Shown here: in pieces, positions 22,875 through 32,700 of the stretch
How positions within the stretch are numbered: the first letter of the stretch is position 1
Layout of the letters: every line of letters starts with the position of its first letter
Source: a virus
Length of the DNA stretch: 38,010 nt
Virus record (IMG/VR): IMGVR_UViG_3300036801_000312
Coordinates: 1 to 38,010 of that record
Reading direction: 5' to 3' (one strand)
Notes under the pieces: generated by a model
Database searches by the model: none
What the model was told of the DNA's origin: nothing
The model's input: only the letters and a program-made list of their open reading frames with translations
Translations under genes and position numbers: made by a program

Positions 22875-23102
22875 TCACTTCTTCTTGCCCCTGCCGGACT
22901 TGCCGAGTACCGCGTTCGCCTTCGCCCGGATGGTGGCCGCCGCCCCCGGCGACAGGTTCCCCGCGTTCACCTGCTGGGTCGCCCTGGCCTTCGCATTGGC
23001 GGCGTGCGCTCTGTCGGGGATCGGATAGGCGCGCTTAGAGGGAAGGGCGAAGGTCGAAGTCGGCAGGGATTTGCGCTGTTTCGAGGTCAGTTTTGCCACC
23101 AT
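22875..23102 (-). CDS. Small basic phage protein (DUF6582-like), 75 aa
   Basis: The ATG at 23102 follows GGAGGTGC; an upstream in-frame TTG would start within the terminator tail and is not used. The sequence KLTSKQRKSLPTSTFALPSK then RAYPIPDRAHAANAKARATQ and GAAATIRAKANAVLGKSGRG matches small phage proteins whose pattern (LP...FA.P..R.YPI.D..HA.NA.AR) is grouped as DUF6582. Very basic, so DNA or RNA binding is possible. It is the first gene after a strong terminator and precedes the portal. Confidence 0.8.
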   Translation of the reverse strand: MVAKLTSKQRKSLPTSTFALPSKRAYPIPDRAHAANAKARATQQVNAGNLSPGAAATIRAKANAVLGKSGRGKKK

Positions 23103-23118
23103 GCACCTCCAGAAGACC

Positions 23119-23164
23119 AAAAAAAAGCCCGCCTCCCCTGCGGCATTTCGCAGGAGAAGCGGGC
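23119..23164 (-). terminator. Strong intrinsic terminator inside the late operon
   Basis: In leftward RNA, GCCCGC pairs with GCGGGC (23159-23164 with 23127-23132) and an inner CGCAGG/CCTGCG stem continues it, with a six-base loop, then eight consecutive U's (23119-23126). It separates the packaging genes from the portal/capsid genes, only about 16 bases before the next start codon. Confidence 0.88.
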
Positions 23165-23204
23165 GGTGACGGAGTTATCGCGTCAGTTGCCGAACACTAT
23201 TCGA

Positions 23205-23327
23205 TTAGGACTTCGTGACGTGCAGGTTGCAGACCTGGGCGATCACGTCCGCGAGAAGGAGTAAAGCGCGGCGGAGACCGATCAGGAGCGTCCGCACGTA
23301 CAATGGCATCTCAGTATTACTGCTCAT
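23205..23327 (-). CDS. Possible small protein, 40 aa
   Basis: ATG at 23327 to TAA at 23205, reading MSSNTEMPLYVRTLLIGLRR and then a helix of Leu/Ala (ALLLLADVIAQVCNLHV). It lies alone in the 230-base gap between the zinc-ribbon gene and the terminator, and the terminator follows it. The ribosome site is weak. Tiny Leu/Arg-rich proteins like this are common in phages; it may equally be chance. Confidence 0.45.
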   Translation of the reverse strand: MSSNTEMPLYVRTLLIGLRRALLLLADVIAQVCNLHVTKS

Positions 23328-23357
23328 GACTATTTTAGTCAGTCCGTACCATTCTTG

Positions 23358-23663
23358 TCAACTACCTTCCGATAATTTCTTCCGCTCGGCCCAGGCGGCT
23401 CGGTCCGTTTCGTACCTCTTCGCGTCCGCGCGGTCCATCTCCAGCTTGTCCTTATCGCTGTAGGTCTGGCCGTCCTTCAGCCACCAATACTTGTTATCCG
23501 CCCGGAGCCGATCCGGCTGCCCGATGACCTGGGGCATCGTGAAGAGCCGTCCCATCACCCCGTCGCAGATCGGGCATACGAACTCCGAGGGAGCCTGCCC
23601 GACCGGGAAGTTCTCATCGACCCGCCATCGGCACTCCCGGCACTCGTACAGATATTTTGCCAT
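23358..23663 (-). CDS. FmdB-like zinc-ribbon protein, 101 aa
   Basis: The N-terminal ribbon is MAKYLYECRECRWRVDENF with CxxC at C8/C11 and a second CPIC at C30/C33, the FmdB-type putative regulatory zinc ribbon. The rest is helical and charged (YWWLKDGQTYSDKDKLEMDR, DRAAWAERKKLSEGS). The ATG at 23663 overlaps the radical SAM stop as TGATG, so it is coupled to that enzyme. It may be its partner or a DNA-binding packaging accessory. Confidence 0.8.
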   Translation of the reverse strand: MAKYLYECRECRWRVDENFPVGQAPSEFVCPICDGVMGRLFTMPQVIGQPDRLRADNKYWWLKDGQTYSDKDKLEMDRADAKRYETDRAAWAERKKLSEGS

Positions 23664-24688
23664 CACATCGGCCCCCCTGGAGAGAACCTGAGAAACTCCT
23701 GCGCCAGTCGCTTGACGGCTATCTCCCGAAACGGCGGCGCTTCACCTTTGCGGTTGCTGTACTCCCAGATAGGAATCGCCCGCCAGATACCCGGTCGGTT
23801 GTAGTAACGGCAGAAGTCCTTGCCCTTCTGGTAAGTCCAGTCGAAGCGCGGTTTCAGCTCTTGCGGATCACCCAACCAGTGAAGCGGCAGCACATACTGA
23901 CAGTGCGGCTCCCCGCCCCATTCGATGACGCGCTGCGCCCGTGCGTAACAGGCTTCCACCGGCTCGTTGCCCACGAGGACATAGACCCGTTTCTTGCGCG
24001 CAGACACCTCTTTCAAGAGACTCATCATCCGATGCACGTCTTCGGTCTCGCTCGTCTCGTCGTAGGCAAAGCGCCAGGGGCCGCGTAGCACCGGCTTCCA
24101 ACGCAAGTAGGTCTCAGCATCGAAGGAGCGCGGCTCGAAGCCGCTGTTGGCATCCAGCAGCGTGACACCCGTCTCCTGATAACGCCGGAGGATATGCTCC
24201 TGAAACTCCACGGGCAGCGCGGACAGGTTGTTGTCACACAGCACCGGCGCCGGCTGGAAGTCCGAGTAGAGCGTGAATGTTTTCCCCTCCATGCGCGGCA
24301 CGATGCAGAAATAGCATCCGACCGGACAGCCACGGCTTGCGAAGGTCATGCGGTAATCCCCGCGCTGACGCTCGAACCTGTCGTCCACGCCGCGCTGCGC
24401 CGTCATCCCGGTTTCGCGCTTCCACCAGTGGTGGAGCATATACATTCCCGGCCCACCGCACCAGACGTCCGCATCCCCCTTCACACGCAGTGCGATCTGG
24501 CGTGCCAGGGGCGCGTGCCAGGAGAAGATGACCGACAGACACACCAGATCGTAGCCCAGGCAGAGCAGCGGTCCAGGGTCGCCACAGGAGAAGTCTACGC
24601 AGTGCCCCTCCTGACGCAGGTAGTCCGCGAGTTTTGCCGCGCCCAGGTTGTAGTGGCTGGCGGAGCAGTTGACTACCAGAGTGTTCAC
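23663..24688 (-). CDS. Radical SAM enzyme with N-terminal Rossmann/B12-like domain, 341 aa
   Basis: The radical SAM signature CPVGCYFC (C121, C125, C128; CxxxCxxC) should bind a [4Fe-4S] cluster that cleaves S-adenosylmethionine. Residues 1-110 look like a Rossmann, B12-binding-like module (LVVNCSASHYNLGAAKLADY ... YDLVCLSVIFSWHAP ... ADVWCGGPG), although the usual DxHxxG cobalamin motif is not visible. Conserved-looking core strands follow (TLLDANSGFEP, RRVYVL-like segment, LHWLGDPQELKPRFDWTY). The substrate is unknown. The GTG start overlaps the terminase stop as GTGA. Its place between large terminase and portal is unusual for an enzyme; it might modify DNA, protein or tRNA. Confidence 0.85.
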   Translation of the reverse strand: MNTLVVNCSASHYNLGAAKLADYLRQEGHCVDFSCGDPGPLLCLGYDLVCLSVIFSWHAPLARQIALRVKGDADVWCGGPGMYMLHHWWKRETGMTAQRGVDDRFERQRGDYRMTFASRGCPVGCYFCIVPRMEGKTFTLYSDFQPAPVLCDNNLSALPVEFQEHILRRYQETGVTLLDANSGFEPRSFDAETYLRWKPVLRGPWRFAYDETSETEDVHRMMSLLKEVSARKKRVYVLVGNEPVEACYARAQRVIEWGGEPHCQYVLPLHWLGDPQELKPRFDWTYQKGKDFCRYYNRPGIWRAIPIWEYSNRKGEAPPFREIAVKRLAQEFLRFSPGGPM

Positions 24689-26055
24689 GCCGCCCTCGCC
24701 ATCTCGTCCCAGTCGCTCGTTTCCGACTGCATGTGCTTCAAGCCTATCGTCTGACAGGCTATCGCTCTAATGCAGTCCAGATTGTGGTCCCCCGTCGCGT
24801 CGTCGAGGTCGCTCCCGACCTGGCCGCCGACCTTCGCGTGCTGGGCGTCGCGCATCTCCTGTATCAGCGCCCGGCAGCCGGGGTCCATCGTCATCTCGTT
24901 GTGGGCGAGCAGGTAGCGTATCAGCATCCAGCCGTCGAGCCGCCCCCACTTCCTCGCCGTCTGCGTGTTCAGGCCGTGCTTCTGCCAGATGCGCTTTGTC
25001 GTCTTGGTCACCTGCGCGCTCTCCGAGGGGATGCGGTGCCCCGTACTCCAGTCCGCGAACCGGCGCAACTCCGGGTTCAGTCCCTTGATCGTGCGCTCGA
25101 TCTCCCGCACCTTCTTCGCCTGCTCGTCCAGCTCCAGCCGCCACGCCTTGTAGTCCTTGACGCAGTGCAGGTGCAGGCCGCCGTCCACGTCCTCCCACTT
25201 CGCCGCCCACACCACCGCGAAGGGATCGGGATAGTAGCCCGCGTCCAGGTGCGCGAACCACTGCGCCCAGTAGGGGACCTCGATGTGGCGCACGTGCCGC
25301 CCGCCCGGCTTGCTGTCGAACGCGAAAAACGAGGTCGGCGAGGCGTTCCAGTTCCCTTCGAGCCACTGTTCGATGATCCAGGGCTGGTCCCGGTACTCGT
25401 CCCGAAGCCGCGCCTTGAAGTTCGGGTCCGAGCGTAGGAATATCTGATTATCGTCCACGAACGCCTGGATAAAGACACTGCGCGGACGGCGCGACGCCTC
25501 CTCCACGAAGTCCTCCAGCACCCAGCCCGCCCCCGGCCCGCCGGGGTTGCAGGTGTAGAAGTCCTTCGTCACCGTCTCCGGCCAGTATTCGTTGGCGAGG
25601 CTGCCGTTCGTCCTGGTCACCACCTCTTTCGGAAAGTTCGTGGCCTCGTCCCAGAAGATGTCGAGGTACGGGTTCCCCATGTACCGGCGCACATGGTCGA
25701 GCGTCTTGCCGTACCCTAAAAAGAGCTTCGAGGGCGTGCGCCCCCGGCGGAACTGCGGGAACGTGAACACGGCGTCGTTGACGTTGTAGCTGCACTCCAG
25801 ACCGCCCTGGCCCCACTCGTAGACCAGCTGGAGTATCTGCTCCTGATGATTGGCCTCCACCTCCGGCATCGTCTCGCGCATCAGGAGCCCGAACGAGCCG
25901 GGGAACGCCAGACGCCGGAACACACTTGCCGCCCGCCCCACATACGACTTTCCGCCCTTGCGGCTCCCGCCGTAGCAGATGTGGTCGATCCCGTTGTCGT
26001 GGAGCGCCTCCCAGAAAAGCGTCTGTTTTGGCTGCAGTCCAAAATCGATGTCCAT
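24685..26055 (-). CDS. Terminase large subunit, 456 aa
   Basis: ATP-driven DNA packaging motor and nuclease. Walker A GGSRKGGKS is at 29-37, Walker B LDIFWDEA at 131-138 (D136, E137), and the coupling-type segment KDFYTCNPGGPGAGW at 164-178. The RNase H-like nuclease has FAHLDAGYYPDPFAVV with D271, FADWS with D335, and a C-terminal DDATGDHNLDCIRA at 419-431. Length and motif order are normal and all key residues appear present. The start shares one base with the small-terminase stop (TGATG). Confidence 0.95.
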   Translation of the reverse strand: MDIDFGLQPKQTLFWEALHDNGIDHICYGGSRKGGKSYVGRAASVFRRLAFPGSFGLLMRETMPEVEANHQEQILQLVYEWGQGGLECSYNVNDAVFTFPQFRRGRTPSKLFLGYGKTLDHVRRYMGNPYLDIFWDEATNFPKEVVTRTNGSLANEYWPETVTKDFYTCNPGGPGAGWVLEDFVEEASRRPRSVFIQAFVDDNQIFLRSDPNFKARLRDEYRDQPWIIEQWLEGNWNASPTSFFAFDSKPGGRHVRHIEVPYWAQWFAHLDAGYYPDPFAVVWAAKWEDVDGGLHLHCVKDYKAWRLELDEQAKKVREIERTIKGLNPELRRFADWSTGHRIPSESAQVTKTTKRIWQKHGLNTQTARKWGRLDGWMLIRYLLAHNEMTMDPGCRALIQEMRDAQHAKVGGQVGSDLDDATGDHNLDCIRAIACQTIGLKHMQSETSDWDEMARAA

Positions 26056-26633
26056 CAGCGCTCAATCTCGCTCAGCGTAGACGAGCTGCGCTCGCCGCTT
26101 CGCTCCGCCACCGGCTCCCCCTCCCCGACCCGGTAGACCCGGAAGTTGAAGACCGGCGCGAACTCCTGCGGACCCTTCTCCTCGATAAGACCCGCCAACT
26201 GCGCGTAGAGCTTTCTCGCCTCCGCGTTGTCCTTCTGCAGCCCACGCTCCAGCGAGCGCGCGAACTCCACCTTGTCCACCACCCCCACCAGCGCGCGCGC
26301 CACCTGCGCCTTCTTTGCCTCCTCGGGCTCGTCCGACGCCTCGATCTCGTCCAGTTTCGCCTGCAGACGCGCCCAGCGCGCCTCGTCGGCTCGCCCGACA
26401 GTCCCCGCGCGGCCCGGCCGTTTCGCCCGCTCCATCTCCTCGCGCAAGACCGCGATCTCGCGCTTTATCCGCGTCTGATACACCTGCATCTGCTGGCGCA
26501 GGGCACGCCACTGCTTCCCCGCCGCATGGGGCACCAGCAGGCCAAACGTGTCGAGATGGTCCATCGGTATCCCGCAGAGGCTTGCCGCGTCGAACAGGGG
26601 CTCCTCCGCCTGCGTCGCTTCCGCATCGCTCAT
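26055..26633 (-). CDS. Putative terminase small subunit, 192 aa
   Basis: Identified mainly by position directly upstream of the large subunit with overlapping codons. The sequence opens MSDAEATQAEEPLFDAASLC and has a small helical N-terminal region (GIPMDHLDTFGLLVPH). A long basic coiled coil follows (QWRALRQQMQVYQTRIKREI, VLREEMERAKRPGRAG), then RLQAKLDEIEASDEPEEAKK and an acidic end. N-terminal DNA binding plus a coiled coil is the usual small-terminase plan, but no specific family was recognised. The ATG at 26633 is preferred; a GTG 12 bases upstream sits on the ribosome site. Confidence 0.65.
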   Translation of the reverse strand: MSDAEATQAEEPLFDAASLCGIPMDHLDTFGLLVPHAAGKQWRALRQQMQVYQTRIKREIAVLREEMERAKRPGRAGTVGRADEARWARLQAKLDEIEASDEPEEAKKAQVARALVGVVDKVEFARSLERGLQKDNAEARKLYAQLAGLIEEKGPQEFAPVFNFRVYRVGEGEPVAERSGERSSSTLSEIER

Positions 26634-26654
26634 AGGTTGCCGCACTCCTCATTC

Positions 26655-26770
26655 AACCACAAAGGACACAAAGGACACGAAGACACACAAAGACACCCAA
26701 AATTCTTCTTCTTCTGCTTCTCTTTGTGTCCTTTGTGTCCTTTGTGGTTCAAATGTATCCTTTGTGGTTA
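26655..26770. repeat. MITE-like inverted repeat with ~29-bp arms
   Basis: The left arm (26655-26683) starts AACCACAAAGGACACAAAGG. The right arm (26721-26749) is its reverse complement with one mismatch in 29. The 37-base loop is pyrimidine-rich (CTTCTTCTTCTGCTTC). A partial third copy (TCCTTTGTGGTTA) lies at 26758-26770. It is the largest gene-free spot between small terminase and the giant protein gene, in an operon whose other junctions mostly overlap. The A/C-rich composition differs from its neighbours. In RNA it would form a long hairpin, so a transcription or processing effect is also possible. Confidence 0.8.
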
Positions 26771-26776
26771 AAATCC

Positions 26777-29700
26777 TCATCGCTTCTTCTGCGCCCGCTC
26801 GTGCGCCCGCTCCCGCCGCTGCACCGCCGAGAGGACCTTCTGCTCCGGGGCCGCGGGGCGCATCTGCGGCAGCCCGAAGATGCTCCCGGCCAGGTTCGCC
26901 CCCCGCAGCCAGGGCGACTTCGGCAGGTTGTAGCCCTCCCCGGTCACGCTCTCCCCGAACGCCCTCGCGAGCGGGTTCGCCGATTCCAGGAGCGAGAGCA
27001 GGCGCTGCGGGTTCGAGTAGTTGAGCCTGGCCGTGGGCGTCTCCGTCGTAATCGAGGGCGGAAGGATGCGCTCGCCCGCGCGCACGTTCGGGAACAGGCC
27101 GAAGAGCTGCTCCCCGAAACTCGCCCCCGGACCCGAGAAACCCGGCTGCAGGAGTGCCTGGTTCGCCACCTCGCCCCCCAGGTTGACGCCCGCCTGCAGC
27201 GCGCCCTGCTTCGAGGACTTCGCCTGCATCAGCTCTCTGATCCAGGCTTCCGCATACGCCTCCGGCCGGTCGAGAAACCCCGTGGAGACCCGCACCTGCG
27301 TCCCGTCGCTGTCGTGTATCGGGAGCGGCACGTCGTCAGGGCGCGCCCCCGCCACCTCCCACGGCCAGCGGTGCTTGTCGTCGCCGAGTTTGAAGAGCGC
27401 CGAGTGCAGCACGAGGGAGCCGACCAGGCCCGCCACGTAGGCGCGCGGGCCGAGCTGGTACGAGACCGCCCGGTTCTTCACCCCCGTCTGCCAGAACGTG
27501 CCGAGCCCCACGCCCCGCAAGGCCTTCCCGAGCGTGGACCCTTGCGTGCGCCCGTGGGTGTTCAGCATCCGCAGGGCGTCGCGGGTCATCATCCGCCCCG
27601 CCTGCGTCTCCAGCGCGCCGTTTGACTTGTAGTGGTCGTAGATGGCGGTGATGGCGTTCGCGATAAGTCCGTTCTCGCCGTGCAGGAAGCGCGAGCCGGT
27701 TTTCAGGAGCCCCGGCGAGGAGACCGGGAACTCCGGGGGGAGCGCCCCGACCCGCGAGCCGAACCGCAGCGCCTCCAGCCGCTCCGCCGGCGTGAAGACC
27801 CTGGCGCCGGGGAACCGCTTCCCGAGGGCGCCGAGCGCGCCTCGGGCCGCCGCCCCGACCGGACCCTTCGCCCCGGCGAGCGGACGCGAGAGCGCCAGGA
27901 ACTCCTGCGCGACGCTCCGGCCAATCATCGCCGCGTTCGCCACGTCTGAGCGCAGGCCCGTCTGCTGGTCCAGGCTCATGGCCCTGGCCGCGCGGCTCCC
28001 CTGCGCCGAGCCGTGCAGGATGCTGTCGGCGATGCCGCCCACGAACAGGTTGATCATCTTGCCCACATGGTTGCTGGCCCAGCGGTCCAGCGCGTCCGGG
28101 GCGTTGTCGGAGAGGAGCGGCCGGAGATGGTTCCAGACCCGGTTCGGCGTCGCCACCGTCGTCGGCAGCGTCGGGTCGATGACCCCCTTCCCGTACTGGA
28201 ACTTCGCGCGTCCCTGCAGCGGGAAAACCCTGGCCTCCTCCCACTCGCCCCTCTTGTTCTTCACCTGCCACTGCGGGCGCGCGTGACCCATCTCGTCTTT
28301 CACCGCCACCTTGCGGACGAACGCGTTGTTCGGCACGGTCTCCGTCACGGGGTCGCCGTTGCCGTCCGTCACCGGGTTTCCGGCCTCGTCGAGCTTCGGC
28401 TGCTGCACGGTCGTCGGGTGCAGCGCGCCGTCGTCGAGCATCTGCTGGTACATGGCCCGGCGCGTCGCCCGCGAGTAGTTCTTCCGCAGGCGCCCCGTCA
28501 CCGCCTCGTCGTAGTCCTTCAGGTAGTCCCCGGCCTGCCCCGTAAACTGTTCGCTCCCGGCCGCCCGTGCGATCTCGGGGCGTCCCGGCACGGTCCCCGG
28601 CGTCGAGACCGGAAGCGCCTCCTCCCCGCCCTCGATGTCCGGCGTCGCTTCCGCCGCCACCTTCGGCAGCCACAGGTCGCCGTGCGTGCCCCGTAACCCG
28701 AGCGTCTTGCCGCCCGCCGCCCGGTAACTCTTCTCCAGTTCGGGCTCCACCAGCTCCTTATGCAGCCGGTTCGCCTCCACCACGTTCGGGCGCTCCATGA
28801 AGTCCCTGATGGCGTTCTCGGTCAGAATACGCTTTTTGCCCTCGAACTGGTAGGAGAGCGGGTCGCGGTAGTTCCCGTCCGGCCCCTTCCTCTCCAGGGC
28901 GATATTCTCCTTATCGCGCTGCATCGCCCGCATCCCCGCCGCGTGCGCCCGGCCCGCCTTCGAAAGCTCCTCGATCTGCGCGTCGAGTTCTCTTAGGGGC
29001 GCGTTCGCCTTGCGGACCCCGACCCCGGCCGCGATGTCGCGCCTCGTCTTTGTCTCCGCCCTTCCCCGCGCGTTGCGTAAGACACGCGCCTGCTCCTTCA
29101 GGTCCAGCGCCCGCTTCTCGCCCTTCGCGATCTCGCCCGTGAGCCGCGCGCGCTCGGCGATCATCGCGTCCCCGATATGCGCGGTCTGGAACGCCGCTTT
29201 CTCCCGTGCCGAGAGCCCCTCGGTGACTTTTGGTATAACGAGGTGCGCCAGCAGGTCCACCTCCTTCTGGTTCGTGTCGTGCCGGAGGATGGCCGCCTCG
29301 GAGACCGGGAACTCCCGGCGCGTCTGCGAGGTGTCCCCGTAGTAGAAGTGGCCGAAGCGCCCGAGCAGCTGGTCGCGCAGCTCCTTCGTCGCCCCGAAAC
29401 GCGCTCTGGCCGCCTTCAACTGTTCCGCGATGGCCCGCGCCGATTCCAGCGCCTGCTTCGGGGTGACGCCCGAGCCGAACTCCACGATGTTGCGGGGCCG
29501 ATACCCCGGCGGGAACCGCTCCGGAAACTGCTCCGACAGGCTCTTCATCCCCTCCGGGCCGAGCAGCGTCTCCAGCCCGCTGAGAGCGCCCTCCGAGAGC
29601 GGTTTCCCCGGCGCGATCTCCTTCATCAGACGCGCCGGCAGCGCCCCCTTCAGGGTGTGGTCCGCCTCCGCCACCAGGCGCGCGATCTCAGACGCGCCGG

Positions 29701-32700
29701 CCCCCGGATTGCGCTCCTTCATAAACTCCCCGTAGAGGCGCGCGCGCTCCGCGGCGAAGGCGTCCTCGAAACTCAGAGGCCCGGCGACCTTGCCTTCGGG
29801 CGTGCCTTCGGACGGGGCGGTTCCCTCCTGTCCCAGATGCTCGGAAACCAATCGGTTGAGCGCCTCCCGATTGAAGGTCGGCAGGTTCTTATACCCGGCA
29901 CGGTTCAAAACGCCTGCCAGTTCGTCCGCCATCCGCATAGTCCCCCGGATGGCGGACGCGTTGCTCCTCCTGGCGGCCTCGGTCGCAAAACGGTCCCCGA
30001 TGGTGGCCGCCTTCACACCCAGGCCGCGCACGATGTTGTCGTACTCTTTGCGCCACTGTCCGGCATTTTCGCTAGTGACCTCTATGGTCGTATCGCCCCG
30101 CTTGAAAGTCCCGTACGAGGTTGGCGTACTCAGATTTTGCGCTTCGGGCGTGCCTTCGGTCGTGCGGGCAGCGGCCCCGGCAGCGGCCCCGGCCTCTGTA
30201 CCGGCGGTCTCGACGGCAGCTGCAGCGGGGACGGACCCGGAAACGGGGGGAGCGCCTGATTCGGCGGACCTGCCGGCGGCACGGGCGGCGGCGGAGCCAG
30301 CGGACGCTTCTGTGGACGCGCCTGCCTCGGCGGCCGCGCCTGCAGTTGTATCGGCGGCTGCGGCGGCGGTTCCCCTAGCGCCTGCGCCCGGCGGAACGCC
30401 GCCAGGCGGCGCACCAGCGCCTTCACCACCTCCGGGCGGGTTCGCACCCGCTCCTGCTGCATCACCGGCAAAGTCGAGCCCTCCGGTCGCGTTTTCGTTC
30501 TTGGCTTCATTTCTCTCCAGGTAGGTACGGGCGGCCTTAAGGACCTCGCCCTTTGTGGGTATCGCCTTGCCGCTGAACAGCTCCGTCTGGTTCGGGTCGC
30601 CCAGGCTCGTCACCGTATCCGCGTAGTTCGAGAGCAGCTGCGTAATCGACTTACTCTTGCTCTTGTAGGTCTCAAAGAGGCGCAGCAGCTCCTGCGCCTC
30701 CGGCCCGAACGTGTCGTCGAAGACGGAGAGCTGCTCCAGGTGCTTCTCCACCGGCACGCCCCGGTCCCGCAGGTAGGAGAGGCGCTTGGCGGCCTCCGCC
30801 ACCTCCGGGGTGATGTCGAGCGGGTAGAGGTTGCCCTGCTCCACGCCCCGGCGCAGCTTCGCCATCTCCGGCGCGGCCGCCTCCAGCGCGTTGCCGACGT
30901 TCTTGATATTGTTGTCCGGGTTCTCTATCAGTTTCTGTAAGAGGTCCGCATCCCCGTAGGCCGCCCCCAGGATGCCGCGGCGTATCCGCTGCGCCCCCTG
31001 CGTACTGAGGCTGCCGTCGTCCATCTGCATGTCGCCCCGCTCCGCCTCCGGCACGCTGTCCATGTAGCCGCGCACGAACGGCAGGTTCGCCTGCGAGTGT
31101 ATCCCCTTTTCCGCGTCGTACATGTCGAGCAGGCCGCTGTCCGTGAGCCGCCTGGCGTCCCCCCGCGCCGTCTCCGGCGCGCTCATGCGCGAGACCGTCG
31201 GCCGACCCATCTCCTCCGCGAGACCGGCGCGCTCCGCTGGAGCCAGTTCGCCCTGCCGCACCCGCACCAGCGTCGGGTTCTTCATCGCCTCCACCGCGTT
31301 CCGGTCCAGTCCGAAGTCTGCGGCGTGTTCCACCAGGTAGCGCCGGTACTCCTCTGCGCCCGGCAGCGCGTTGTCGTAGGCGTGTCTTACCGCCAGCGCC
31401 CTGCCGTTCCCGCTCTCCACCATCACGTCCGGGCCGGTGACCGGAGCGCCCTCCGCCGTTGTCGCCGACCCGGCCAGCCGCTCCGGCTGCAGCTGCGTCG
31501 CGATCTGGGACACCTGCGCGAACGAGGCCACCCGGCTTCTGTCTCTGGGCTGCAGCGCCGGGTCGTAGTCCGGATTGACGCCTCCGCCCACGTTGTGCGA
31601 GGTGACCAGTTCGTCTGCCGGAACCACCGCCCACCGGAACCTGACCGGCGTGTTCGCGGGCGTGAACGTCGTCTCCTCCTTGCCGATCAGACCCGGCGCA
31701 AACTCCCTCGGCGGCAGTTCCGGCCTCGGGGCGACAGGCGCAGGCGGGACCGGCGTAGGAGGAACCGGCGTCGGCGGCTCAGGAGTGACCTGCGCGGGCG
31801 GTTCCGCCGAGGGTGGCTCTGTGATGCGAAAGCGATTGTTCAGTTCCTGCTGGGCGGTCTCCATCGCGTTGTGCGCGAACGCCCCGAGGCCCGTCTTCGG
31901 CAGCGGCGGCATCACCACGCCCACCTGCCCCGTCGCCTCGCGCGCCGCCTCGTAGTTGCGGCGCATCAGGTTGCTGCCCGGCTTCTGGCCCGATTCAAAC
32001 GCCCCGCGCAACAGGTCGAGCGTGTCGTGGGCGTTCTGCACCTGGGCGTGGCGCGTGCTGCCCGCCACCACGTCCTCCGGAGCCGAGGGAGGCGGAGCCG
32101 GCGTCTCGAACGAGACCGGCGGTGCGGAAGGAGACGTCGGAGCGGTCTCCACAGGAGCAACGCCACCGCCCGGTTCGCCCCCGCCCGGAGGCGTGATGCC
32201 CCGCTGCGGCAGGGTCGGTTTCCCGAGGTCCACGCCCTGCTGCCGGAGCGCCACCGTGCGTCCCACCGCCTGCTCCTGCAGACGCTGCATCACCTCTGCC
32301 GCGCGCTCTCGCTCCGCCTGGTCCGCCGCCTCCTTTGCCTGCCTGGCCTGCTCCTGGCGGTAGCCCTCGCCCCGCGCGTTCAACTCCTCAAACACGGACG
32401 GGACACCCGGCGGTTCCCCCGGAGCGCCGCCCGTCTCCGGAAAGCCCATCGGCTGACGCAGGAAGGGCGTCTGCGGCGCGAGCATCGAGGAGCGCGGAAT
32501 AAACCCGGCCGGCCTTCCCATCGGCGGCGGCCTGCGTCCGGGCGCACCCGTCAGGTCCGGCAGCGGCGGCTCAAAGAGCGGCTCGAAAAGCTGTCTCTGC
32601 AGGAGCGCCTCCTGCTCCGGCGTCCGAAACCCCGGCCGCACGTCGCCCGGAACCGGGATCGTCTCCTGCCCGTAGACCGTCGGCGGACGGGAGAGGCCCG

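Noticed and set aside
20687-23038. 783-codon plus-strand frame opposite portal and scaffold
   Set aside because: Antisense of clearly recognisable portal and scaffold genes; Arg/Leu/His-rich with no motifs.
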